Assembly: GCA_945860915.1 (NCBI GenBank)
Contig: CAMARR010000006.1
Span: 62,001-126,000, forward strand
DNA from: Candidatus Kuenenia stuttgartensis
Lineage (GTDB): Bacteria; Planctomycetota; GCA-002687715; CAIWVZ01
Length of the DNA: 64,000 nt
Reading direction: 5' to 3'
Positions 42,510-50,374 of this stretch are shown here, piece by piece. Positions within the stretch are counted from its first letter, which is position 1; each line of letters starts with the position of its first letter. The translations under genes and the position numbers were made by a program. Below the pieces are notes generated by a model, which was not told the origin of the DNA, did no database searches, and saw only the letters and a program-made list of their open reading frames with translations.

Positions 42510-43406
42510 ATCGATACGGGGACACGGAGAAAGCCCGAGTGGCTGAAGGTCAAACTCCCAACCGGCGAACGGTATGCGGAGATCAAGTCGCTCCGTAAGG
42601 GCCTCGGGCTATCGACAGTGTGCGAAGAGGCTCAGTGTCCGAACATTGCCGAGTGCTGGGGTTCGGGCACGGCAACTTTCATGCTGCTCGGTGACACATG
42701 CACGCGCGCGTGCCGCTTCTGTGATGTGAAGGCTGGGAACCCCGGCGGAAAAACGGATGCTGAAGAGCCCCAAAAGGTGGCCCACGCGGTCGCAACGATG
42801 GGACTCTCGTATGTCGTCCTCACGATGGTCGACCGCGACGACCTCGCCGACGGCGGTGCCGCGCACGTCGCAGCGACCGTGACGGCCCTCAAGACCCGTG
42901 TGCCAGAGATTCTGGTGGAGACTCTGATCGGTGATTTCAAAGCGGCGGAACGGGATCTCGCCACCGTGTGCGCCGCGCCGATCGACGTCCTTGCACACAA
43001 CGTCGAGACGACCGAGCGTCTCACCCGACTCGTACGCGATGGAAAGAGCGGATACGCGCAGACCCTCCGCGCGCTGGGAACGCTGAAGCGACTGGGCGGC
43101 GGGCGGCTGACCAAGTCCTCGATCATGCTTGGACTCGGCGAAACCGAGCCGGAGGTCAGATCAACTCTTCGCGACCTGCGATCAGTCGGCGTGGACGTAG
43201 TCACCCTCGGGCAATACCTTCAGCCTTCCAAATGGCATCTTCCGGTCTCTGAGTATGTGCACCCTTCGCGATTTGACGCCTGGAAAGTCGAAGCTGAATC
43301 GATGGGGTTCCTTTTCTGCGCATCCGGCCCGCTTGTGCGTTCGTCCTACAAGGCAGGCGAGATGTTCGTTGAACGCTACTTGCGCGGGCGTGGGGAGCCG
43401 GTCTGA
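42510..43406 (+). CDS. lipA: Lipoyl synthase, start codon probably non-canonical
   Basis: Radical SAM enzyme that inserts two sulfurs into the octanoyl group on lipoyl domains. The auxiliary cluster cysteines CX4CX5C (TVCEEAQCPNIAECW) and the radical SAM motif CX3CX2C (CTRACRFC) are intact, and the C-terminal RSSYKAGE is present. The first ATG/GTG/TTG in frame is GTG at 42618, yet the 36 codons before it encode the conserved LipA start RKPEWLKVKLPTGERY, and an in-frame stop is at 42465. The best start is ATC at 42510, seven bases after GGAG. The C-terminus overlaps the next gene as TGATG. First gene of the lipoylation and 2-oxo acid dehydrogenase operon. Confidence 0.9.
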   Translation: MDTGTRRKPEWLKVKLPTGERYAEIKSLRKGLGLSTVCEEAQCPNIAECWGSGTATFMLLGDTCTRACRFCDVKAGNPGGKTDAEEPQKVAHAVATMGLSYVVLTMVDRDDLADGGAAHVAATVTALKTRVPEILVETLIGDFKAAERDLATVCAAPIDVLAHNVETTERLTRLVRDGKSGYAQTLRALGTLKRLGGGRLTKSSIMLGLGETEPEVRSTLRDLRSVGVDVVTLGQYLQPSKWHLPVSEYVHPSRFDAWKVEAESMGFLFCASGPLVRSSYKAGEMFVERYLRGRGEPV

Positions 43407-44674
43407 TGCACGAACGCAGACGCCCTAGGAGGCCGAAGTCGCCGCGAGCACCGGGACGAACCACAAAACCCGCTGCGCGCGTCGAAAAACCAGCGCAGAA
43501 CGAGCAGATTAGTCCCAAGAAAGCCATCTCGGAGCGTTCCCTGCAGAAGGGGCGCCCACCCTCGCAAAAGACCAAGGATGCGCTAACGTCCACCCCCGCG
43601 GCACCACCCGGCATCCTGCAGGGCCCTGCGACTCCGAATCCTGTGACCACCACCGCCCCCGCACCCGCCGAACTCGTCGCGCCGAAGTTCCCGACCTCGG
43701 GCCCGGTGACAATGGTTCAGTCGCTGGTTCGAACACTCCACGAGAGTATGTCGGCCGACCCGCGAATCGTCGTGCTCGGTGAGGACATCGCCAAGAATGG
43801 CGGGGTGTTTCGTGTCACCGAAGGGCTCTTTGATGCCTTCGGCGAAACCCGCGTCATTGATACCCCGCTGAACGAGTCCGGCATCATCGGAGTGGCGATC
43901 GGAATGGCGATGAATGGGCTGCGCCCCATCGCTGAAATCCAATTCGCAGACTTTGTTTATCCCGGCTTCGACCAGATCGTCTCGGAACTCTCGAAGATGC
44001 GCTATCGCTCGGGAGGCGAATTCACTTGCCCGGTGATCGTCCGCATGCCCTACGGCGGCGGAATTCGAGGCGGCGGCTACCACTCGCAGTCCCCTGAAGC
44101 GTACTTCGTTCACACGGCCGGTCTCCACGTCTACGTGCCATCGACGCCGACCGACGCCCGTGGGTTACTCCGCGCCGCTCTTGCCGGTGATGACCCAGTC
44201 ATGTTCCTCGAGCCAAAACGCAACTACAGGACCATCAAAGAGGAATTGCCCGAGAACGACGGAGCCTACCTTCCACCGGGCGTCGCGCGCACGGTCGTCG
44301 AAGGCACTCAGTGCACGGTCATTGCATGGGGCGCCATGGTCCAAATCGCATCCGAGGCTGCCGCGCTCGCGAATGACAAGGGCATGTCGGTTGAAGTCAT
44401 CGACCTTCGAACCCTCGTGCCGATGGACGTCGACTCGATTCTTGCGTCGGTTCGCAAGACCGGCCGGGCCGTCATCGTCCACGAGGCGCCCCGCACATGC
44501 GGCGTCGGCGCCGAAATTGCCGCGTTGATCGCCGATGGCGCGATCGAAAGCCTCGAGGCACCCATACTTCGGGTAACAGGGTTCGACACCCCGTTCCCCT
44601 ATGCGTTGGAACACGTCTACTTGCCTAACGCCGATCGCGTCCTCGCGGCCGTCGACAAGGCCATTCATTTCTGA
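43406..44674 (+). CDS. 2-oxo acid dehydrogenase E1 beta subunit with basic N-terminal extension
   Basis: E1 beta of a heterotetrameric pyruvate or branched-chain 2-oxo acid dehydrogenase, which decarboxylates the substrate with thiamine diphosphate. The catalytic region starts near residue 100 (TMVQSLVRTLHESM) and has LGEDIAKNGGVFRVTEG, AEIQFADFVYPGFDQIV and GYHSQSPEAYFVH, closest to branched-chain E1 beta. The first about 98 residues are basic and Pro/Ala-rich with no domain. The start overlaps the lipA stop (TGATG), which supports translation of the extension. It is separated from E1 alpha by the E2 gene, an uncommon order. Confidence 0.9.
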   Translation: MHERRRPRRPKSPRAPGRTTKPAARVEKPAQNEQISPKKAISERSLQKGRPPSQKTKDALTSTPAAPPGILQGPATPNPVTTTAPAPAELVAPKFPTSGPVTMVQSLVRTLHESMSADPRIVVLGEDIAKNGGVFRVTEGLFDAFGETRVIDTPLNESGIIGVAIGMAMNGLRPIAEIQFADFVYPGFDQIVSELSKMRYRSGGEFTCPVIVRMPYGGGIRGGGYHSQSPEAYFVHTAGLHVYVPSTPTDARGLLRAALAGDDPVMFLEPKRNYRTIKEELPENDGAYLPPGVARTVVEGTQCTVIAWGAMVQIASEAAALANDKGMSVEVIDLRTLVPMDVDSILASVRKTGRAVIVHEAPRTCGVGAEIAALIADGAIESLEAPILRVTGFDTPFPYALEHVYLPNADRVLAAVDKAIHF

Positions 44675-44686
44675 GCGGAGAGAACC

Positions 44687-46021
44687 ATGCCGTTCGAGTT
44701 CAAGCTTCCGGATATCGGTGAAGGTGTCGCCGAGGGCGAAATCACCAAGTGGCACGTTAAAGAAGGCGACATCGTCCGCGAAGACCAGCCCATGGTCGAA
44801 GTGATGACGGACAAGGCCACGGTTGAAATCCCGTCGCCAAAAACCGGCCGCGTCGTGAAGATTCTGTTTGCAGAGGGCAAGGTGGCTCCGGTCCACCACG
44901 TCATCATTCATATTGACGTTGAAGGTGGAGCCGCGGCTCCCGCAGCGGCCGCCCCGAAGGCGACGGCTGCCGTGGCGCCGGCTCCTGCGCCCGCAGTTGC
45001 AGCAAAGCCAGCTCCAGCGCCGGTCGCTGCTCCTGTTGCGTCGGCGCCTGCGGCGAAAGCGCCGGTTGCTGCTCCAGCGCCAGCGCCCGTGGCAGCGCCG
45101 GCGATCATGCGCACATCCAACGACAAGGTCCTCGCGACCCCGGCAACGCGTCGTTATGCGCGAGAGCACGGCCTCGACATCAACGTCGTCGCTGGCTCCG
45201 GCCCGCGGGGTCGCGTCCTGCGAACGGACGTGGAATCCGCATTGTCGGGTGGCGGAGGCGCTTCGACGGGTGGTGACATCAACCGCCCCAAGGCCAATCC
45301 GGCCGTCGTTACGCCCGCGGGTCCGAACGACACCAAGACGCCCTACCGAGGCCTTCGCCGCGCGATCGGCGATCAGATGGTGCGCTCGCTCTACACAGCG
45401 CCGCACTTCACTTTGGTGGACGAAGTCGATTTCACGGAAGTCGACAACCTGCGCAAGGCTGGCAAGGACGATGCGGCCGCGCGCGGAACCAAGCTCACCT
45501 ACCTCCCGTTCGTGATGAAGGCCCTTTGCGCAACCGTGCGGAAGTACCCGGGAATCAATGGCGCTCTCGACGAGGCCAACGGGGAGTTCATCACCCGTGG
45601 CGAGATCCACATCGGGTTTGCCCTCGATACGGATCGAGGATTGATGGTCCCCGTCGTCAAGGACGCCAGCAAGCGCGGCGTGCTGGACATCGCGGGAGAA
45701 ATTTCGAGGCTCTCCGAGCTCGGGCGAACGGGCAAGGCCGCACGCGAAGACCTAACGGGCTCGACAATCACCATCACGTCCGCAGGCTCGATCGGTGGCT
45801 TGTTTGCAACACCCATCATCAACTACCCGGAAGTTGCGATCCTCGGTCTCTACAAGGTAGAGGACCGACCGGTCGTCATCGACGGCCAGATCGTCATTCG
45901 CAAGATGGGCTACATCTCGATCACTCTCGATCACCGTGTCGTTGACGGCGGCACCGCAGCGCGCGTTGTCGTCGAAATGAAGCGGCTCCTCGCCAACCCC
46001 GGCCTCCTCACCCTCGGCTGA
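44687..46021 (+). CDS. Dihydrolipoamide acyltransferase (E2)
   Basis: Core component of the complex. One lipoyl domain occupies residues 1-78, with the lipoylated K43 in VMTDKATVEIPS. A flexible Ala/Pro linker (about 83-142) follows, then the E3-binding domain (about 148-184, LATPATRRYAREHGLDI). The catalytic domain (about 215-444) carries DHRVVDGG, the active-site histidine and aspartate. Length 444 residues is normal for a single-lipoyl E2. It lies 12 bp after E1 beta. Substrate is not certain from E2 alone. Confidence 0.94.
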   Translation: MPFEFKLPDIGEGVAEGEITKWHVKEGDIVREDQPMVEVMTDKATVEIPSPKTGRVVKILFAEGKVAPVHHVIIHIDVEGGAAAPAAAAPKATAAVAPAPAPAVAAKPAPAPVAAPVASAPAAKAPVAAPAPAPVAAPAIMRTSNDKVLATPATRRYAREHGLDINVVAGSGPRGRVLRTDVESALSGGGGASTGGDINRPKANPAVVTPAGPNDTKTPYRGLRRAIGDQMVRSLYTAPHFTLVDEVDFTEVDNLRKAGKDDAAARGTKLTYLPFVMKALCATVRKYPGINGALDEANGEFITRGEIHIGFALDTDRGLMVPVVKDASKRGVLDIAGEISRLSELGRTGKAAREDLTGSTITITSAGSIGGLFATPIINYPEVAILGLYKVEDRPVVIDGQIVIRKMGYISITLDHRVVDGGTAARVVVEMKRLLANPGLLTLG

Positions 46022-46022
46022 C

Positions 46023-47117
46023 GTGGAACTCCAACGCGTCATGCCTGTCGCGGGGCTTCCCGCGACGACTGCAGCCCCGGCGTTAAGCCGCGAGCATCTT
46101 CTACTGCTTTATCGCTGGATGGTCACCATCCGCGCGATCGACGAGAAGATGCTCATGATGCAACGCCAGGGGCGCATCGCGTTCTTCGGTCCAAGCGCAG
46201 GCCAGGAAGCCGCGATCGTCGGCTCGGGCTCCGTCGCAAGAAAAGGAGATTGGATTTTCCCTGCCCTTCGAGAGGGCGGGATTCTTCTGATGCGCGGCTT
46301 TCCGATTGCTCGATACTTTGGTCAGATGTTCGGCAACGTGCTTGACACGCAGAAGGGTCGGCAAATGCCGATGCACTTCTCGTCTGGCGAGCACAAGTTC
46401 GTTTCGCTTTCATCTCCGATTGCGACGCAACTTCCACAGGCTGTCGGCGCCGCGTGGGCCTCTAAAATTCGCAGAGAAGATGTGGTGACTTTCGGCTACA
46501 TCGGCGATGGGGGGACCTCAGAGAACGACTTCCACTCTGCGATGAACTTCGCGGCTGTGGGCAAGGTCCCGTGTCTCATCATCTGCCAGAACAACCAGTG
46601 GGCGATTTCCGTTCCGTTTTCCAGCCAGACCGCAAGTGACGGGGTGGCCATCAAGGCTGCTGCATACGGAATGCCCGGCATTCGCGTAGACGGCAACGAT
46701 GTCCTCGCTTGCTATCAGGCAACTCAGGCGGCCTTCGAGCGCGCCCGTGCTGGACACGGCCCGACATTGATTGAACTCGTGACCTATCGCCGCGGGGGCC
46801 ACTCCTCATCCGACGATCCCACGCGCTACCGCGACGAATCGAAGGTCCCGCCATGGCTCTTGGTCGACCCAATTTCTCGATTCCGCGACTGGCTGGTCGC
46901 GGGACGTCACTTGACGGACGCATCCGATGCCGCCATGCGTGCAGAAATCAAGAACACCATTGACGACGCCGTGAAGGAAGCCGAACCCGCGGCCACGGTC
47001 GCCGTCGATACCCTTTTTACCGACGTTTATGGCTCGCCTCCGGCCACCCTTCTTGCGCAGCGCGCGGAGGTCATTGGTGACGGTTCCGGCAAAGCCGAAG
47101 GAGCGTTCCCCCTCTAA
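46023..47117 (+). CDS. 2-oxo acid dehydrogenase E1 alpha subunit
   Basis: E1 alpha binds thiamine diphosphate through GDG at 161-163 and the paired asparagine N191 (GDGGTSENDF to ICQNN, about 30 residues). Segments KGRQMPMHFSS, SSPIATQLPQAVGAAWA, RVDGNDVLACY and GGHSSSDDPTRYR match branched-chain E1 alpha more closely than pyruvate E1 alpha, so the complex may act on branched-chain 2-oxo acids; pyruvate remains possible. Start is GTG, one base after the E2 stop. Its stop overlaps the E3 start as TAATG. Length 364 residues is normal. Confidence 0.9.
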   Translation: MELQRVMPVAGLPATTAAPALSREHLLLLYRWMVTIRAIDEKMLMMQRQGRIAFFGPSAGQEAAIVGSGSVARKGDWIFPALREGGILLMRGFPIARYFGQMFGNVLDTQKGRQMPMHFSSGEHKFVSLSSPIATQLPQAVGAAWASKIRREDVVTFGYIGDGGTSENDFHSAMNFAAVGKVPCLIICQNNQWAISVPFSSQTASDGVAIKAAAYGMPGIRVDGNDVLACYQATQAAFERARAGHGPTLIELVTYRRGGHSSSDDPTRYRDESKVPPWLLVDPISRFRDWLVAGRHLTDASDAAMRAEIKNTIDDAVKEAEPAATVAVDTLFTDVYGSPPATLLAQRAEVIGDGSGKAEGAFPL

Positions 47118-48526
47118 TGCTGACTCCCAAAGCCTGCGTCATTGGTGCTGGTCCCGGCGGCTACGTTGCCGCGATTCGCCTCGCTCAACTCGGGATCGAG
47201 ACGGTCATCGTCGAGCGTGACGTGCTCGGGGGGGTGTGTCTCAACTGGGGCTGCATTCCGTCCAAGGCGTACATCGGCGCCGCCAAGCTCTACGACAAGA
47301 TGAAGTCCTCCGATGAAATCGGCATCACCGTCAAGGATCTTGCCGTCGATCTCGCCAAGATGCGCACGTGGAAGTCCGACGTCGTCAAGAAGCTCACCGG
47401 TGGCATCGGCGATCTTCTCAAGCGGAATGGCTGCAAGGTCATCTATGGCAACGCTCGATTCACCGACGCCGCCACGCTCGAAGTGACGGGTGGGAAAGAT
47501 GGCCCGGTCACCATCAAGGCCGAGAACTTCATGGTCGCGACGGGTTCGCGGCCGTTCGACCTCCCCGCTTTCCCGATCGATGGCAAGCACATCATTACGT
47601 CAACTGAGGCACTCGACCTCGATGCGGTTCCACCGACGATGCTTGTCCTCGGCGGCGGTGTCATCGGACTTGAGATCGGAACCTATCTCGCCAAGTTCGG
47701 CACCCAGATCACGGTGGTCGAGCTTTCCGACCAACTTCTCCCGGGCACCGACACAGACTTGGTCGATGTCGTCGCGCGCAATTTGAAGAAGAAGAAAGCT
47801 GTCGTTCACCTCAAGACCAAAGCAATTTCCGCCACCGTCAAGAATGGCAAGGTGGAGGTCAAAGTTGCGAAGGAAGACGGCAAGGAAGAGACCATTACGG
47901 TGGACAAGGTCCTTGTCTCCATTGGCCGCAAGCCCAACACCGAAAACCTCGGCCTCGACAAAGCCGGCGTGAAGATGAACCAACGCGGGTACATCGAAGT
48001 TGATGGCCAGCTCCGAACTTCCAATCGCAAGATTTTTGCAATCGGTGACTGCGTCGGGGGCGCGCTCCTCGCGCACAAGGCTTCGAAAGAAGGCCTCGTG
48101 GCTGCGGCGGTTATCGCCGGCGAGAACGAAGTCTACGACGTGACTGCGATGCCCGGCGCGATTTTCACCGATCCCGAAATTGCGACCGTCGGTTTGACCG
48201 AAGCCGAAGCAGTCAAGCGTGGCTTCACGGTGAAAGTCGGCAAGTTCCCCTATGGAGCATTAGGCCGCGCACTCGCTGGACGCGAGACCGACGGCGTCGT
48301 CAAGATGGTCGTCGATGCCAAGGATGACCGCATCCTTGGGGTCGGCATCGTCGGCGCCAATGCTTCCGATCTCATCGCGTCGGGTGCGCTGGCCATTGAG
48401 GCCGGACTCACCGCAGAGGACGTTGCGCTCACCGTCCACGCGCACCCCACGTTGGCCGAGTCGATGATGGAAGTGGCGGAAGCGGTGCACGGCAAAGCCA
48501 TCCATATCTTCCAGCCGAAGAAGTGA
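47117..48526 (+). CDS. lpdA: Dihydrolipoamide dehydrogenase (E3)
   Basis: FAD enzyme that reoxidises the lipoyl arm with NAD. Motifs are the FAD loop VIGAGPGGYVAAIRLAQLG (8-26), the redox disulfide C41/C46 in GGVCLNWGCIPSK, the NAD loop LGGGVIGLEIG and the C-terminal HAHPTLAESMMEV with the acid-base histidine-glutamate pair. Length 469 residues is normal. Its stop overlaps the GTG of lipB (GTGA). Co-location with E1/E2 suggests it is dedicated to this complex, though E3 is usually shared. Confidence 0.96.
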   Translation: MLTPKACVIGAGPGGYVAAIRLAQLGIETVIVERDVLGGVCLNWGCIPSKAYIGAAKLYDKMKSSDEIGITVKDLAVDLAKMRTWKSDVVKKLTGGIGDLLKRNGCKVIYGNARFTDAATLEVTGGKDGPVTIKAENFMVATGSRPFDLPAFPIDGKHIITSTEALDLDAVPPTMLVLGGGVIGLEIGTYLAKFGTQITVVELSDQLLPGTDTDLVDVVARNLKKKKAVVHLKTKAISATVKNGKVEVKVAKEDGKEETITVDKVLVSIGRKPNTENLGLDKAGVKMNQRGYIEVDGQLRTSNRKIFAIGDCVGGALLAHKASKEGLVAAAVIAGENEVYDVTAMPGAIFTDPEIATVGLTEAEAVKRGFTVKVGKFPYGALGRALAGRETDGVVKMVVDAKDDRILGVGIVGANASDLIASGALAIEAGLTAEDVALTVHAHPTLAESMMEVAEAVHGKAIHIFQPKK

Positions 48527-49170
48527 CCCACCCCGCAGACAAGAAGCCCCCGGACCTCGTGATCGAGGACTGGGGGCTTGTTGATTACGGAGAGGCTCTC
48601 GCGCGTCAGCACGCGCGGGTCGCCGCGCGACTTCGGGGAGAGATTCCCGATACATTCATTTTTTGTCAACATTATTCGGTGATGACTCTTGGGCGCGGAA
48701 CCGATCGCGCCAATATCCTCGTCAAGGACGTTCCAATATTCGAAGTCGAACGAGGCGGCGATGTCACGTGGCATGGACCAGGGCAGCTTGTCGGGTATTT
48801 TATACGCCTGTTGCCCGAAGGCACCCGCGACCTGCGCGCCCATCTCCGCTTGATGGAAGAAGTTGTGATTCGAGCGATGGCAAGCGCCGGGCTTCGCGGC
48901 TTTCGTACCGACGGCAAGACTGGCGTTTGGGTGCATCACGACGGCGTCGATCGGAAGATCGCGAGCCTTGGAATCGCCGCACGTAACTGGTGTACCTATC
49001 ACGGGTTCGCGCTCAACGTGAACCCGGACCTCTCCAACTTCCGCCGAATCAACCCATGCGGATTCGACGCCGGCGTCATGACGAGCACCTCCGCGTGCGG
49101 CAATGAACTCCCACTTTCGGATTGGGAAATACTCGCCTCCCAATCGCTGCGCAGCGTCATGTCGCCATGA
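48523..49170 (+). CDS. lipB: Octanoyltransferase LipB
   Basis: Transfers octanoate from acyl carrier protein to lipoyl domains, the step before LipA. The motif RGGDVTWHGPGQLVGY (77-92) and the catalytic K145 (DRKIASLGI) and C179 (INPCGFDAG) are intact. Length 215 residues is normal. The GTG start overlaps the E3 stop by 4 bp. A terminator overlaps its 3' end. With lipA it brackets the dehydrogenase genes. Confidence 0.95.
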   Translation: MTHPADKKPPDLVIEDWGLVDYGEALARQHARVAARLRGEIPDTFIFCQHYSVMTLGRGTDRANILVKDVPIFEVERGGDVTWHGPGQLVGYFIRLLPEGTRDLRAHLRLMEEVVIRAMASAGLRGFRTDGKTGVWVHHDGVDRKIASLGIAARNWCTYHGFALNVNPDLSNFRRINPCGFDAGVMTSTSACGNELPLSDWEILASQSLRSVMSP

Positions 49171-49176
49171 CTTTTT
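49156..49176 (+). terminator. Intrinsic terminator at the end of the lipA-lipB operon
   Basis: GTCATG and CATGAC pair around a TCGC loop and are followed at once by TTTTT. The hairpin spans the lipB stop codon. A CGCTGCGCAGCG palindrome lies just before it. Confidence 0.7.
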
Positions 49177-49189
49177 CAAAAACTAGCTC

Positions 49190-49219
49190 TTGACTATTCG
49201 CCCCGCGATCTCCACGATA
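49190..49219 (+). promoter_or_regulatory. Possible sigma70-type promoter
   Basis: TTGACT at 49190-49195 and ACGATA at 49214-49219 are 18 bases apart, about 105 bp before the next start at 49325. The -10 match is poor, so this is only a candidate. Confidence 0.3.
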
Positions 49220-49324
49220 CAGGTCGCGATGCATCCACCAAGTGGTCAAGTTGGCCAGTTGTGCGCGGGTGCTCCAATCGCACGCCGCGGCCGTAAATCG
49301 AACTCAATCCTCGGAGACTTGACC

Positions 49325-50350
49325 ATGAATCGCGCGAACTTCGTCGCCATTGCCGGCATCATCTTGTCGTCCTTGGGCATCGCCCAATCACCGATCTCCC
49401 AGACTCTGCCACCGGGATACGAATCTGCCGCCACCGGTAGTACGTCTACCGTGCCTTTCGGAACTACCTTTGCAACTTTCGCTCCTGTTTCTCAGGGGAT
49501 GTACGTTCAATACGGATATCAATCGACGATGTTCAACTACCAGTCGGTGCAGCGCATCGACTCCATCGCGTTTCGAGTGAATAACGGAACGGCGATCGGA
49601 GGAACGACGGGCAACGTCAGCATCTACATGAGCACGTCCCCCATGGACATCACGGTATTCTCGACCACCTTCACGGTGAATCAGGGCGCCGACCGCATCC
49701 TTGTGTACAACGGCCCGATCGTTTGGCCGGCAGGCACTATCACCGCACCAGGACAGTGGGTGACAGTTCCGCTGCAGACGACCTTCACTTATGACCCGCA
49801 TGGTGGAAAGGACTTCCTGCTCGAAGTGGTTTGCCCGGTCCCGACGACCCTTGCTGCCGCCACCATCCAGGTGTCATTCGGGCCTACTCGTTCGCAGTAT
49901 CACACAACAAACCCTCTCTCACTTCTCGCAAATACCGGGACGATCACTGCGGCGCTCGTCAGAATTGACTCTACTCCGATTCCACACCTAGTGACGACTT
50001 CGGTCAACGGCGACTTCACGTTGGCTCTGAATGCGATTCCTAACAATGCGGTCGTCGGATGGACCATTATCTCAGAAGCGACAGGTAATCCGGTCGACAC
50101 TGGGCCGATTCTCGGGATCTATCCGTCTCAACTTTCTCTCGACATCCTTTTCACGGTTCCGTCTATTGGGAATCCCTTAGCTTGGATCAATTCAGGGCAA
50201 AACGGACTTTATCCCACAACTCCCATTTACCTTGGTCCAGGGAGTATCCCACCCAGCATGATTGGACTCACTTGGGACTTCGTCACGATGACTCTAGATG
50301 CCAACTATCAATTCGCGCAGCGTTCCAACGTTCAACGCGTAACCTTCTAA
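49325..50350 (+). CDS. Exported protein of unknown function
   Basis: A 341-residue secreted protein. The ATG at 49325 has GGAGA upstream and gives a signal peptide (about 1-20, ending GIAQ). The body is Ser/Thr/Pro-rich and beta-rich (VQRIDSIAFRVNNGTAIGG, QWVTVPLQTTFTYDPHGGKDF, GDFTLALNAIPNNAVVGW), reminiscent of exported surface proteins of planctomycetes with a C-terminal beta-sandwich. No catalytic motif seen. The next gene follows after 24 bp with AAGGAGAATAATTCC before its ATG, so the two are probably co-transcribed. Confidence 0.75.
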   Translation: MNRANFVAIAGIILSSLGIAQSPISQTLPPGYESAATGSTSTVPFGTTFATFAPVSQGMYVQYGYQSTMFNYQSVQRIDSIAFRVNNGTAIGGTTGNVSIYMSTSPMDITVFSTTFTVNQGADRILVYNGPIVWPAGTITAPGQWVTVPLQTTFTYDPHGGKDFLLEVVCPVPTTLAAATIQVSFGPTRSQYHTTNPLSLLANTGTITAALVRIDSTPIPHLVTTSVNGDFTLALNAIPNNAVVGWTIISEATGNPVDTGPILGIYPSQLSLDILFTVPSIGNPLAWINSGQNGLYPTTPIYLGPGSIPPSMIGLTWDFVTMTLDANYQFAQRSNVQRVTF

Positions 50351-50374
50351 CCCCGATTCAAGGAGAATAATTCC

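Noticed and set aside
44165-45610. 481-residue open frame on the minus strand opposite the E1 beta and E2 genes
   Set aside because: Antisense to well-identified enzymes; the Arg/Gly-rich product reflects the Ala/Pro linker read backward.
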